Below the pieces are notes generated by a model. That model was not told where the DNA came from, searched no databases, and was given only the letters and a program-made list of their open reading frames with translations. Positions 1 to 8,482 of a DNA stretch of 64,000 bases are shown in pieces. The stretch's first letter is position 1. Each line of letters starts with the position of its first letter. The translations under genes and the position numbers were made by a program. The stretch is from Actinokineospora iranica (GTDB taxonomy: Bacteria > Actinomycetota > Actinomycetes > Mycobacteriales > Pseudonocardiaceae), in contig NZ_FMZZ01000018.1 in NCBI RefSeq assembly GCF_900101685.1, positions 1 to 64,000 of the forward strand, given 5' to 3'.

Positions 1-335
1 CCGCCGTCGGGCCGCTCCCGGCGTCGATCAAGCGGTCGCTGACGTGGGACTGCGGCGCGGAAATGGCTCTGCACAAGGACATCACCGCGACAGGACTGCC
101 GGTGTACTTCGCCCACCCGCACTCGCCGTGGGAGCGCGGCAGCAACGAGAACCTCAACCGCATCGTCCGCGAATACCTGCCCAAGGGCACCACCATCACC
201 AGCGACCCGCACTACCTCGCCGCGATCGCCGCCGAGATCAACGACCGACCCCGTAAGATCCACGACTGGAAGAAACCCAGCGAGGTATTCACCGAACTCC
301 TCGAATCAGATGCTTCCACCGCCTGAACTCGCCCA
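1..335 (+). mobile_element. right end of an IS30-family element (partial)
   Basis: IS30 elements end within a few bases of the transposase stop codon, so the element probably ends close to position 335. The stop codon of the radical SAM gene on the other strand lies at 338-340, so the insertion sits directly at the 3' end of that gene. The left end and the target duplication cannot be seen. Confidence 0.5.
3..326 (+). CDS. IS30-family transposase, C-terminal part (5' end outside window)
   Basis: The reading frame is open from the window edge, so only the last 107 residues are seen. They hold the end of the DDE integrase fold: the second catalytic Asp lies in LTWDCGAEMA and the catalytic Glu in WERGSNENLN, followed by the family's YLPKGT block. 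The protein catalyses cut/strand transfer of its own element. It is not the same element as the intact IS30 near 26.4-27.4 kb, since the C-terminal sequences differ clearly. Whether the missing 5' part is intact cannot be seen. Confidence 0.85.
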   Translation, partial: AVGPLPASIKRSLTWDCGAEMALHKDITATGLPVYFAHPHSPWERGSNENLNRIVREYLPKGTTITSDPHYLAAIAAEINDRPRKIHDWKKPSEVFTELLESDASTA

Positions 336-337
336 GG

Positions 338-1486
338 TCAGCCAGTCCCGTACTGCGTTCCCGAATTCGGTCTTCCAACAGGATCGAGTTGGGCAACTTG
401 CAACACCCCTTCCATCAGTGCGATTTTGCTGTTTCGGCAATATTCTGTCTCGGTGCCGCTCATGCGACCTTGCTCGAAGTAGCGATTTGCCGGGTGGCCA
501 CCACCGCAGAAGGCAAAGTAGGGACAGGTTCGCTCGCAGCCGTCCACGCCCCGAGCGAATGCGGAGATCCACGGAGTTTTCGCTGCTGACCGTTCGATTA
601 TGTCGCCGAGCGAATCGGTCAGGATATTTCCGCTTGAAAAGCAACCCTGGGTTGACCTGAACCCGGCCAGTTCGGGAGAGATGAGAGTCACCGAGCCGTC
701 GTGAGCGACGGTCGGCAGCGGGTCGATAAACGGCCGCTCCCGGCGGACCCCGGTGCTGCCTCCCAACACTTCGCGGACATAACTGAGCACCCGGTCGACT
801 TCTCGAACTCGGGTGACTGGGTTCGCCCGCCAAGCACGTGTCAACTCCGACCAGAACCCTTCCACTGACTTTCGGTCGTGCACGCTTGCCCTAGCGTTGG
901 CGCCTTCCTGCTCTTCGATGTTGACGCCCAGAGACTTGATTCCGACACTTGTGGCGAACGAATAGAGACAGCGCGCGCGATCGGGCGTGGGGTCGGAGAC
1001 GACGGCGATCACGTACAAGTCATGGCCGTACGCTCGGAGGAGCTGAATCGCCCGCATGACCCTGTCGTACACCGGTTTCCCGCGCCGATCCACACGATTC
1101 GTGTTGTCTGATTCCGCTCCGTCGATACTGACTCCTACGTACATGTCGCGCTCGGCAAAGAAGTCACACCAGGCGTCGTCTATCAGAGTGGCGTTTGTCT
1201 GCACCCCGTGCTTCACGTCCAGTCCCGCGAATGTGTCGATCAACTTCGCGAGGTGGGTGCGGCCCGTCGCCAGTGGTTCGCCACCGTGCCAGCAAACATC
1301 GACGGTCCCGTAGGTCGTCCAAGGCCGAATGGACTGTGCCACGGACCGCGCGACCGGGACCGGCATGGTGTTCCGCGCATGTCGGAAGGGCAGGTAGCAG
1401 TATCCGCAATCGAGATTGCACAGTGTCTCAGGTTGCAGGATCACCGACCGTGGACGAAGGAACAGAGCCTCTTTTGTGATACGCAC
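338..1486 (-). CDS. radical SAM/SPASM peptide maturase, AmcB (cyclophane-forming) type
   Basis: A 382-aa enzyme with the radical SAM cluster motif CNLDCGYC (Cys23, Cys27, Cys30), a glycine-rich SAM-binding stretch (HGGEPL), and a C-terminal SPASM region with further cysteines (QGCFSSGN, DGCERTCPYFAFCGGG, TEYCRNSK). The CPYFAFCGGGH and NIEEQEG signatures are those I know from AmcB-type maturases, which crosslink aromatic residues in RiPP precursors to cyclophanes. Start is GTG with GAGAGG six bases upstream. It is divergent from the XRE regulator at 1607. The C-terminal tail after SKIALMEGVL is about 16 residues longer than I expect and ends at the IS30 boundary. No precursor peptide was found on either side. 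The family call is from memory of motifs, not from a search. Confidence 0.8.
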   Translation of the reverse strand: MRITKEALFLRPRSVILQPETLCNLDCGYCYLPFRHARNTMPVPVARSVAQSIRPWTTYGTVDVCWHGGEPLATGRTHLAKLIDTFAGLDVKHGVQTNATLIDDAWCDFFAERDMYVGVSIDGAESDNTNRVDRRGKPVYDRVMRAIQLLRAYGHDLYVIAVVSDPTPDRARCLYSFATSVGIKSLGVNIEEQEGANARASVHDRKSVEGFWSELTRAWRANPVTRVREVDRVLSYVREVLGGSTGVRRERPFIDPLPTVAHDGSVTLISPELAGFRSTQGCFSSGNILTDSLGDIIERSAAKTPWISAFARGVDGCERTCPYFAFCGGGHPANRYFEQGRMSGTETEYCRNSKIALMEGVLQVAQLDPVGRPNSGTQYGTG

Positions 1487-1551
1487 CCGGTGCCTCTCGC
1501 CTGGTCGTCGTCATCGTGGTGTGCCTTCCTCGTTCCTACCGGCTGTACTTT

Positions 1552-1590
1552 GCGTTTATGCTGGAGGAGCGTTTACAGACGTTGACAACG
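1552..1590. promoter_or_regulatory. candidate operator in the divergent rSAM / XRE intergenic region
   Basis: Three related boxes occur within 39 bp: GCGTTTATG (1552-1560), GCGTTTACA (1569-1577) and ACGTTGACA (1579-1587). The last forms the perfect 11-bp palindrome CGTTGACAACG (1580-1590), ending 16 bp before the regulator's GTG. A divergent arrangement with an XRE gene makes autoregulation and control of the maturase plausible. This is inference. Confidence 0.4.
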
Positions 1591-1606
1591 TGGACCGGGA
1601 GTAGGC

Positions 1607-2707
1607 GTGTCGGAACTAAGCGACGCTCTCAGAGCGGCGCGTGAGGCTGCGGAGCCCAGAGTCAGCCTCACTCGAATGGCTCAACGCCTCCACTACAGTC
1701 CGGCCTATTTGAGCCTGATCGAGACCGGGAAGCGGAGAGTGCCGCCGGGAGTCATCGGCGCCTACGAGGAGTTGCTCGGCGTCTCGATTGGAAGCGATCC
1801 CGTTCGTCGCGCCCATGAGTGGCTGGTAAGGGATTCTCCTGCGGCTATGCAGCGCCGTGCGGGTCGCCGTTTGGGAAGTTCCCTCGTAGACGCCTTGGAC
1901 GCCCGGGTGGCTGAACTGAGACACCTTGACGATGTTGTCGGAAGCGCCGACTTGTTGCCCGCCATCCGGCGAGAGCTTGCCGAAGCCGAAGCATTGGTGC
2001 GGGAGGGTTCCTACGCCGGGCCGGTCGGTCAGAGTTTGTTCACCGTGACCGGGGAGCTCGCACAGCTTGCCGGGTGGGTGGCGTCGGATGCGGGCCGACA
2101 CACGGAAGCGCAGCGGCTGTACCTCGATGGCGTTTCCGTGGCTTCGGAGGCGGACAACGACCCGCTAGTGGCACAGCTGTTTTCCTCGCTCAGCTATCAG
2201 ATCGCGAATGTGGGTGATCCACATGACGCGGTGCTGCTTGCCCGTACTGCGGTCGCGGGTGCCCGAGACGCTACGCCCGTGGTCCGCGCGCTGCTGCTGG
2301 AGCGGGTGGCTTGGGCATCCGCCAAGGTCAAGGACCGTGGGGCGACGCTGCGCGCATTGGACGCGGTAGACGATGCGTACGAGCAGCGCTTCACCGATGC
2401 CGAGGAGCCCGAGTGGGTTTACTGGCTTAACAGGGCTGAAATCGATGTGATGGCTGGTCGATGTTTCATCGAATTGGGGATACCGGACAAGGCTGCCCCC
2501 CTGTTGTCCTCGGCACTCGCCACCTACCCAGAGGAACACGCCCGCGAAGTCGCGCTGTACCTTTCGTGGCTCGCTGAATCCTACGCCTGCGCAGGTTTGC
2601 TGGACGCCGCCAAGGCGACCCTGGACAACGCACGGGAATACGCGGCACGCATGTCCTCGACCAGGACGGCCGACCGGCTGAACACCGTCGAAGCCTTGAT
2701 TGAGTAG
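1607..2707 (+). CDS. XRE-family regulator with TPR-like C-terminal domain
   Basis: A 366-aa protein with an N-terminal helix-turn-helix of the Cro/C1 type (about residues 5-60; the recognition part reads SPAYLSLIETGKRRVPP), followed by an all-helical alanine-rich region resembling the tetratricopeptide ligand-sensing domains of actinomycete XRE regulators. Start GTG is preceded by GGGAG at good distance. It is divergently transcribed from the radical SAM maturase with 120 bp between them and is the obvious candidate to control it. Alternative: a general actinomycete regulator that is there by chance. Confidence 0.85.
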   Translation: MSELSDALRAAREAAEPRVSLTRMAQRLHYSPAYLSLIETGKRRVPPGVIGAYEELLGVSIGSDPVRRAHEWLVRDSPAAMQRRAGRRLGSSLVDALDARVAELRHLDDVVGSADLLPAIRRELAEAEALVREGSYAGPVGQSLFTVTGELAQLAGWVASDAGRHTEAQRLYLDGVSVASEADNDPLVAQLFSSLSYQIANVGDPHDAVLLARTAVAGARDATPVVRALLLERVAWASAKVKDRGATLRALDAVDDAYEQRFTDAEEPEWVYWLNRAEIDVMAGRCFIELGIPDKAAPLLSSALATYPEEHAREVALYLSWLAESYACAGLLDAAKATLDNAREYAARMSSTRTADRLNTVEALIE

Positions 2708-2732
2708 TGGTCTTCCTGCCCAGGAAAGACCA
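2708..2732 (+). terminator. hairpin directly after the XRE gene
   Basis: TGGTCTTCCT and AGGAAAGACCA form a nearly perfect stem with a three-base loop beginning right after the stop codon. No T-run follows, so it may be a 3' stabilising hairpin or a weak terminator. Confidence 0.5.
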
Positions 2733-2895
2733 CCACCGCGCCTGACCCAGGTTCCGGAGGTCGCGTCGTTCGTGACCGTTGACCTCGGCCGGTTCGGGCT
2801 GCCCGAGAAAATCTTGAAGTAGTTCCGCGCCGAGCGATGAGTTTGGCGGCTTGCCAGGGTTGTAGTGGTGTCAGACATCGACACGGGAGGCGAAC

Positions 2896-3660
2896 ATGCT
2901 GTTGCTCGACGGGAAGAACGCGGTCGTCTACGGCGGGGGTGGCTCGGTTGGCGGGGCGGTCGCGCGGGCGTTCGCCCGGGCGGGGGCGCGGGTGTTCCTC
3001 GCGGGCCGGACGGCGGTGTCGCTGGAGCGGGTGGCGGCGGTGATACGCGCCGAGGGTGGGGTCGCGGAGACCGCTGTGGTCGACGCGCTTGATGAGGGGG
3101 CGGTCGACGACCACGCGGATGGCGTGGTCGCGATGGCGGGCAGTCTGGACGTGTCGCTGAACGTCATCGCGGACTCCGACGTCCAGGGCACGCCGATGGT
3201 CGAGATGTCCCTGGCCGACTACCTCAGCCCGGTCGTCACGGCGGTGACCTCGAAGTTCCTCACCGCCCGCGCCGCGGCCCGGCACATGGTCCGGCAGGGC
3301 TCCGGGGTGATCATGATGTTCGGCGGCACCGGGGACCGCGCGCCGATGCGCGCCTATCACCTCGGCGGCCTGCTGACGGCCTTCGACGCCGTGGAGGCCA
3401 TGCGCCGCCAGCTCGCGGCCGAGCTGGGGCCCAGCGGGGTCCGGGTGGTCACCCTCCAGACTTCCGGCATCCCCGAGTCCATCCCCGCCGACGCCGACCA
3501 GCGCGCCGCCATCGAGGCCGACCTGATCGCCCGCACCCTGACCGGCCGGGCCGCGACCCTGGCCGACGTCGGCGACGTGGCGGTGTTCGCCGCGTCGGAC
3601 TGGGCCAGGACGGTGACCGGGGCGGCGATCAACATGACCTGCGGTGCGGTCTTGGACTGA
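2896..3660 (+). CDS. SDR-family oxidoreductase with altered catalytic motif
   Basis: A 254-aa Rossmann protein of classical short-chain dehydrogenase length. The nucleotide motif is GGGGSVGGA near residue 15. The region that should hold YxxxK reads AYHLGGL, so the lysine that lowers the pKa of the catalytic tyrosine is a glycine; the upstream serine region reads MMFGGTGDR. It may therefore be a divergent reductase or a non-catalytic SDR. The ATG is preceded by GGAGGCGAAC, an adequate ribosome binding site. No substrate can be deduced. It stands alone between the regulator and the secreted glycosidase-like gene. Confidence 0.8.
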   Translation: MLLLDGKNAVVYGGGGSVGGAVARAFARAGARVFLAGRTAVSLERVAAVIRAEGGVAETAVVDALDEGAVDDHADGVVAMAGSLDVSLNVIADSDVQGTPMVEMSLADYLSPVVTAVTSKFLTARAAARHMVRQGSGVIMMFGGTGDRAPMRAYHLGGLLTAFDAVEAMRRQLAAELGPSGVRVVTLQTSGIPESIPADADQRAAIEADLIARTLTGRAATLADVGDVAVFAASDWARTVTGAAINMTCGAVLD

Positions 3661-3672
3661 TTTCCGTCGCGT

Positions 3673-3709
3673 GATCTCAAAAAAGCGGCCCGAAAGGAGA
3701 TCCTTTTTT
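3673..3709 (+). terminator. possible terminator after the SDR gene
   Basis: Two overlapping inverted repeats occur 12 bp after the stop codon: GATCTC (3673-3678) with GAGATC (3697-3702), and AAAAAAG (3679-3685) with CTTTTTT (3703-3709). The T-run fits an intrinsic terminator. The rest of the gap to 3923 holds no recognisable gene. Confidence 0.4.
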
Positions 3710-3923
3710 GACTGTGACCCGCATTACTTGACTTGCCCCTAAAGCAGCGGTTTGACTGCCGACTGAACCCCGAATCCCCCAGTACAAAGCGAATATCGAC
3801 TTCGACGCGCACACGCGCCTCGTTCCGAGCGGCCCCCGCGGGGCGCTCCCCGGTCCCCACCGTCATACCGCGGCTCGCCCGGCGCTGCCTTTGGCCCGCC
3901 CGCCGCCGCGCAAGGAGTTCGTC

Positions 3924-5306
3924 ATGCCCTGGTTCCCGTCCGCCCATGCGCTCGTCGCAGCCGTGCTGGCCCTCGCGGGCCTGACCACGTCGCTGGTGGC
4001 CGCGCCGGAGACGGCAGCGGACTGGCGGCGCCCCGACCGCCCCTCGGCGACCAGGCCCGCGCCGACGCCTGCGCCCGGGTCCGCCCCAGCGCCCGCCCCA
4101 GCCCCGACGCCCGCCCCAGCGCCAACGCCTGCCCCAGCGCCCGGGGCCGGGCCTGCGCCCGCCCCGGTGCTCGACGCCGCGGCAGGGCGGGTGCGCTCGT
4201 TCTGGCTGCACATGAACAGCACCCCCACGACCGACGCCATGCTCGCCACCGAGGCGAAGCGGCGCAGCCACATCGTCCTCAACGCCTGGGAGGGCGGGCT
4301 GGTCGCCAAGCTCAAGGCGGCGAACCCGGCCGTCCAGGTGTTCGTCTACAAGGACCTGACCTCGACCCGCAGCTACGCCTGCCGCGGCGGTGTGGACGAC
4401 CCGCACCTGCCCACCGGCGTCGGCTACTGCGATGCGGAGAAGAACCACCCCGACTGGTTCCTGCTCGGCCCGGCCGGCCAGCGCTTCGAGTACAGCGGCT
4501 ACTCCGGACACTGGCAGATGGATGTCGGGAACACCGCCTACCAGAACGCCTGGGCGGACAACGTGATCGCCAGCAGCACCGCGGCGGGCTTCGACGGGGT
4601 GTTCATGGACAACGCCCTGTTCCCCTGCGACGCCTACCACGCGGGCGTCTGCCCGGCGAAATACCCGACCAACGCGGCGATCCAGGACGCCTACAAGTCC
4701 ATGTTCGCCAACACCCGCGCCAAGTTCACCGCGGCGGGCCTCAAGACGGTCGCCAACCTGTCGAACGCGCGGCTGCACACCGGCGCGTGGGACGCCTACA
4801 TGGCCAACCTCGACGGCGGATTCGACGAGTGGTGGCTGGCCTTCAGCAGCGGCAACCTGCTCTCCGAGTACCCCGAGGGGTGGAGCAGGCAGGTCGCCCA
4901 GATCGCGGCCAACGAGGCGGCGGGCAAGACCACCTGGGTGCAGCCGCACTTCGACGCGGGCGACGACCACCCGTTCCGCTACGTCCTCGCCAGCTACCTG
5001 ATGGCCGCGGGCGGCAACACCGCCATCGCCGAGGTCGCCCAAACCGACGCCTACGGCGACCCGACCCCCTGGCACCCCGAGTACGACTGGGACCTCGGCG
5101 CGCCGACCGGCGCCTACCAGTCGGTGGGAACCAACGTCTTCCGCCGGGACTTCGCCTGCGGAGTGGCCGTCGTCAACGCCAACAAGACAGGCACCGGCGC
5201 GGTGACCGTCCCGCTCGGCCGCTCCTTCCTCGGCCCGGACGGGGCTTCCGTCACGTCGGTGTCGCTGTCGGGCACCTCCGGCTCGGTCCTGCGGAAGACC
5301 TGTTAA
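3924..5306 (+). CDS. secreted putative glycoside hydrolase (GHL15-like)
   Basis: A 460-aa exported protein. I use the ATG at 3924 because AAGGAG lies eight bases upstream and the protein then starts with a Sec signal peptide (about 32 residues, hydrophobic VAAVLALAGL core). Residues about 45-85 form a proline/alanine linker of repeated Ala-Pro-Thr-Pro type. The remaining ~370 residues resemble TIM-barrel hypothetical glycosidases (FWLHMNSTPTTD, FVYKDLTSTRSY, GVFMDNALFP, WWLAFSSGN), with the aspartate in VFMDNA and the acidic FDEWWLAF as candidate catalytic residues. Family assignment (GHL15, PF14885 type) is from memory. The substrate is unknown, likely an exopolysaccharide or cell-surface glycan. 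Confidence 0.7.
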   Translation: MPWFPSAHALVAAVLALAGLTTSLVAAPETAADWRRPDRPSATRPAPTPAPGSAPAPAPAPTPAPAPTPAPAPGAGPAPAPVLDAAAGRVRSFWLHMNSTPTTDAMLATEAKRRSHIVLNAWEGGLVAKLKAANPAVQVFVYKDLTSTRSYACRGGVDDPHLPTGVGYCDAEKNHPDWFLLGPAGQRFEYSGYSGHWQMDVGNTAYQNAWADNVIASSTAAGFDGVFMDNALFPCDAYHAGVCPAKYPTNAAIQDAYKSMFANTRAKFTAAGLKTVANLSNARLHTGAWDAYMANLDGGFDEWWLAFSSGNLLSEYPEGWSRQVAQIAANEAAGKTTWVQPHFDAGDDHPFRYVLASYLMAAGGNTAIAEVAQTDAYGDPTPWHPEYDWDLGAPTGAYQSVGTNVFRRDFACGVAVVNANKTGTGAVTVPLGRSFLGPDGASVTSVSLSGTSGSVLRKTC

Positions 5307-5329
5307 GACGCTCGATCCGGTCGGCGCGC

Positions 5330-6067
5330 TCATTCACGGCGGATGAGCGCGTCGACCATGGGCACGATCCGGTGCGGGCCCACCGCGGCCTCGTGGGTCT
5401 CGCCGCCGGACACCCAGTCCACGACCGTCGTGAACGTGCAGTCGCAGGTTTCCGCGGTGAAGCCCAGCCGGAAGACCTCCGGATCGTTTCGGCTGACCTT
5501 GAAGGGAAAAGCGGCCACTTCCGGCGCGGGGGCGGCCCCACTCGGTAGTGGCTTCGCGGCCGCGGGCTCTGGCCGGACCGGCGGCGGATCGGCGTCGAGG
5601 TCGACCACGAAGTTCCGAACGGGCAGCGGCGACGGTGCGCAGGGTTCGCGGACGAGGCGGCCGGCCTTGGGCGGCGGTTCCCGGCGCTGCACCACGATCC
5701 GGACAGCGAGGATCAGCACCTCTTCCTCACTGCGGTTCTGGGCCGTCAGGTGGATGACCGCGGTGTCGGTGAACGCGAGTGGCACGCCCGCGGGCCTGCC
5801 GTCGCCGACGAGCCGGAGCGCGCAGTGGCTGTCCACCCGAGCCGAGACGTCCAGTGCCGCCGGGGGCGGCGGCGGGGCTTCGGGCGGCCTCGCCCACCAC
5901 ACGGCCGCCGCGCCGAGCAGCCCCACGAGCGCGGTCGAGGCGACGACCGGCCGCCGCCATCCGGGCGCGGCGACGCGCACCCCGCCGTGGATCACCCCGG
6001 CCTGGACGACGGTTCCCCCGTCGACCGGGCCGACCTCGTTGCGCGTTCCGCCCGAGTCGTCGCCCAC
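5330..6067 (-). CDS. single-pass membrane protein with RHIM-like amyloid motif
   Basis: A 245-aa protein of unknown function. Residues about 15-30 read VDGGTVVQAGVIHGGV, which matches the RHIM-like amyloid signalling motif (V-Q-x-G core; BASS3 type) found at the N-termini of many actinobacterial signalling proteins. A transmembrane helix follows (about residues 39-58), then a proline-rich stretch and an extracytoplasmic domain with three cysteines (SHCALR, CDCTF). I choose GTG at 6067 because a TACACT -10 box ends seven bases upstream, which predicts a leaderless transcript; a TTG at 6094 is the upstream alternative. The topology places the amyloid motif in the cytosol. Convergent with the glycosidase-like gene. 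Confidence 0.65.
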   Translation of the reverse strand: MGDDSGGTRNEVGPVDGGTVVQAGVIHGGVRVAAPGWRRPVVASTALVGLLGAAAVWWARPPEAPPPPPAALDVSARVDSHCALRLVGDGRPAGVPLAFTDTAVIHLTAQNRSEEEVLILAVRIVVQRREPPPKAGRLVREPCAPSPLPVRNFVVDLDADPPPVRPEPAAAKPLPSGAAPAPEVAAFPFKVSRNDPEVFRLGFTAETCDCTFTTVVDWVSGGETHEAAVGPHRIVPMVDALIRRE

Positions 6068-6073
6068 GCACGC

Positions 6074-6079
6074 AGTGTA
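6074..6079 (-). promoter_or_regulatory. -10 box for a leaderless transcript of the RHIM-motif gene
   Basis: TACACT on the minus strand is followed by six bases and then GTG, the spacing of a leaderless actinobacterial promoter. No convincing -35 box is present. Confidence 0.4.
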
Positions 6080-6161
6080 AGCGGTCGCGCACAAGGCTTT
6101 CCGCGAAAACGGCCCCTGGTATGCCGAATTTCGCAGGGTTCCGCCTGCCCAGCGGCGCGGG

Positions 6162-8477
6162 TCAGCCGTCGAGGCCGGTCACGCAGGAGATCCAGTACTG
6201 CCCCTTCTCCTTGCGCACGCCGTGGGTCTCGGTGGTGAACCCGGGGAAGCACTGGTCGAAGTCCTCAAGCACGCGCAGGTACGTCAGCAGCGGCCCGTCG
6301 TGCTGGCCGGTGCGCTCGCCCGGCATCAGGACCGGGATGCCCGGCGGGTAGGCGGCGACCTGGGTGGCCACCACCCGTTCCGCCAGGTCGGCGAGCGGCA
6401 CCAGTTCGGTCTCGCCGCCGATGAGGCGCTGGTAGGTCTCCGCGGGGGTCAGCACCGGCGTCGGCGGGGTCGGGTTGGTGAACGCCCGGTTGAGCAGGCC
6501 GATGACGTCGTTGGACGACAGGTAGCGGTGCATCTCGTCGCAGAGGTCGGACAGGGTCAGGTCGCCGTACCGCTTGGGGTGCGCGCTCACCAGGTCGGGA
6601 AGCACCTCGGCGAGCGGGGCGGCGTTGTCGTAGAAGTGTTTGAAGTCGGTGAGGGCGTCGAGCAGGGTGCCCCATTTGCCCTTGGTGATCCCGATCGAGA
6701 ACAGCACCAGGAACGTGTAGGCGTCGGTCTTCTCGACCACGATCCGGCGCCGGTCCAGGTACGCGGTGACGATGCGGGCCGGAATGCCGGTGTCGGAGAC
6801 CCCGCCCGCGGCGTCGACGCCGGGGCAGGTGATCGTCGTCTTGGTCGGGTCGAGCTGGCAGAAGCCGGGTTCGAGGTCGGGGAAGCCGTGCCAGTCGGCG
6901 TCCGGGTCGAGGGTCCAGCAGCCCGGCTCGGTGCGCAGCAGGTCCAGCGGCGCGTCGTAGAGGTCGGTGGTGCGGCCGGTGCGCGGGTCGGTGACGTCGG
7001 TCGGCTGCCACACGCCGAAGAACCACGGCGGCCGGTCGGAGACCGCGGCCATCTGCCGGGCCAGCCCGATCATCGCCTTGCGGAACCGGATGGCCTCGGT
7101 GATCGCCTCGGTGGTCAGCCAGGCGCCCGCGCCCGCGTCCATCATGCCCGCGGCGACATCGCAGGAGGCGATCATCGGGTACAGCGGGGATGTGGTCGAG
7201 TGCATCGCGTAGGTCTCGTTGAACCGCTCGTGGTCGAATGGCGCTGCGGTCCCCTCCTTCACGTGGATCATCGCCGACTGCGACAGCGCGGCGAGCAGCT
7301 TGTGCGAGGAGTGCGTGGCGAACACCGTCGGTCGCGTCTGTCCGTCGACCGACATGCCGTAGCGGCCAGCGTAGAGCGGGTTGAAGTGGGCGTAGGCGAA
7401 CCAGGCCTCGTCGAAGTGCAGCACCGGCGTCGACTGGCCGAGCAGTTCGGTGACCCGGCCGGCGTCGTAGGCGAGCCCGTCGTAGGTCGAGTTCGTGATC
7501 ACCGCGTACACCGGGGCCTTGTCCCGCGCCGCCGACGCGGTCGGGCTCGCCTCGATCGCCGCGGTGATCGCCGACGGGGCCAGCCGCTTGGGCGGCACCG
7601 GGCCGGTGATGCCGTAGCCGTTGCGGGTCGGCACCAGGTACACCGGACGGGCGCGGGTGATCATGGCGCCGTGGTTGATCGCCATGTGGCAGTTGCGGTC
7701 GAGCAGCGCGATCCGGTCGTCGGGCACCACGCTGTGCACGATCATCCGGTCCGAGGTGGACGAGCCGTGCAGCACGAAGTACGTCCGGTCCGCGCCGAAG
7801 ACCCGGGCCGCGTTGCGCTCGGCATCGCCGATGGGCCCGGTGTGCTCAAGCAGGGAGCCCAGTTCGCCCACGGAGACGGAGATGTCTGTGCGGAACAGCG
7901 GTTCGCCGTAGTAGTCGAAAAACGCGCGGCCGACCGGGGATTTCAGGAACGCCACGCCACCGGCGTGCGCGGGGGTGTGCCAGGAGTACGCGTGCGTGTC
8001 CTCGAACCGGCGCAGCCGCCCGAAGAACGGCGGCAGAATGTGCTCAAGGTACTGCCGCGCGGCGAAGTCGATCCGCCCGGCGATGAACTCCGGGGTGTCC
8101 TCCAGCAGCCACACCCACCCGTTGACCACCTCCGACACCCACAGCGGCGTGTGGTCGTCGTACTCGCCGCTGGTCAGCAGGAACACCGGCAGGCGCGCGG
8201 AGTACCGCTGCAGCAGCGACCGCAGGATGCCTTCGGCAGGCCTGCACTTGTCGTGCGCGGGGTCGTCGGTGTCCCAGCTGTCCCAGCTCACCATGGCCGC
8301 GGCCAGGTCGGCCTGGGAGGCGACCACCGACGCGGCGTCGCCCGCGGTGTCGACCTCCAGCACCCGGTGCCCGCTCTCGCGCAGGGTGCGGCAGAGCTGC
8401 TCGATTTTGCCCCGGTAAACCCGACTTCCGTCGGTCGTTCCGTTGGTGGCGATCAGAATGGTCGACTTGGTGGTCAT
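6162..8477 (-). CDS. PLP-dependent Orn/Lys/Arg decarboxylase (fold type I)
   Basis: A 771-aa protein of the large bacterial lysine/arginine/ornithine decarboxylase family. The N-terminal ~130 residues form a response-regulator-like wing domain (ILIATNG, MVSWDSWDTDD). The PLP core carries the Schiff-base lysine in THSSHKLLAALSQ, the HFDEAWFAY aspartate and SWHTPAHAGG. The C-terminal domain is present, so the length is that of inducible decarboxylases. It produces a polyamine or agmatine/cadaverine from its amino acid; which amino acid cannot be decided from sequence alone. ATG with GGAGATGAG upstream. Its leader contains an inverted repeat that can sequester this ribosome binding site. aspS lies 117 bp upstream in the same direction. 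Confidence 0.9.
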   Translation of the reverse strand: MTTKSTILIATNGTTDGSRVYRGKIEQLCRTLRESGHRVLEVDTAGDAASVVASQADLAAAMVSWDSWDTDDPAHDKCRPAEGILRSLLQRYSARLPVFLLTSGEYDDHTPLWVSEVVNGWVWLLEDTPEFIAGRIDFAARQYLEHILPPFFGRLRRFEDTHAYSWHTPAHAGGVAFLKSPVGRAFFDYYGEPLFRTDISVSVGELGSLLEHTGPIGDAERNAARVFGADRTYFVLHGSSTSDRMIVHSVVPDDRIALLDRNCHMAINHGAMITRARPVYLVPTRNGYGITGPVPPKRLAPSAITAAIEASPTASAARDKAPVYAVITNSTYDGLAYDAGRVTELLGQSTPVLHFDEAWFAYAHFNPLYAGRYGMSVDGQTRPTVFATHSSHKLLAALSQSAMIHVKEGTAAPFDHERFNETYAMHSTTSPLYPMIASCDVAAGMMDAGAGAWLTTEAITEAIRFRKAMIGLARQMAAVSDRPPWFFGVWQPTDVTDPRTGRTTDLYDAPLDLLRTEPGCWTLDPDADWHGFPDLEPGFCQLDPTKTTITCPGVDAAGGVSDTGIPARIVTAYLDRRRIVVEKTDAYTFLVLFSIGITKGKWGTLLDALTDFKHFYDNAAPLAEVLPDLVSAHPKRYGDLTLSDLCDEMHRYLSSNDVIGLLNRAFTNPTPPTPVLTPAETYQRLIGGETELVPLADLAERVVATQVAAYPPGIPVLMPGERTGQHDGPLLTYLRVLEDFDQCFPGFTTETHGVRKEKGQYWISCVTGLDG

Positions 8478-8482
8478 ACGGA

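Noticed and set aside
2752-2820. Short plus-strand frame ending GRFGLPEKILK as a gene remnant
   Set aside because: No start codon, ribosome binding site or recognised family; too short to support.
4055-4165. Tandem repeat coding for the Ala-Pro linker as a mobile or variable repeat
   Set aside because: It is an in-frame low-complexity linker between signal peptide and catalytic-like domain, common in secreted actinomycete proteins.
3357-5333. Long minus-strand open frame opposite the GHL15-like gene
   Set aside because: High third-position GC opens antisense frames in this genome; its translation is Arg/Gly/Val-rich without domains, while the plus-strand gene has signal peptide, ribosome binding site and family blocks.
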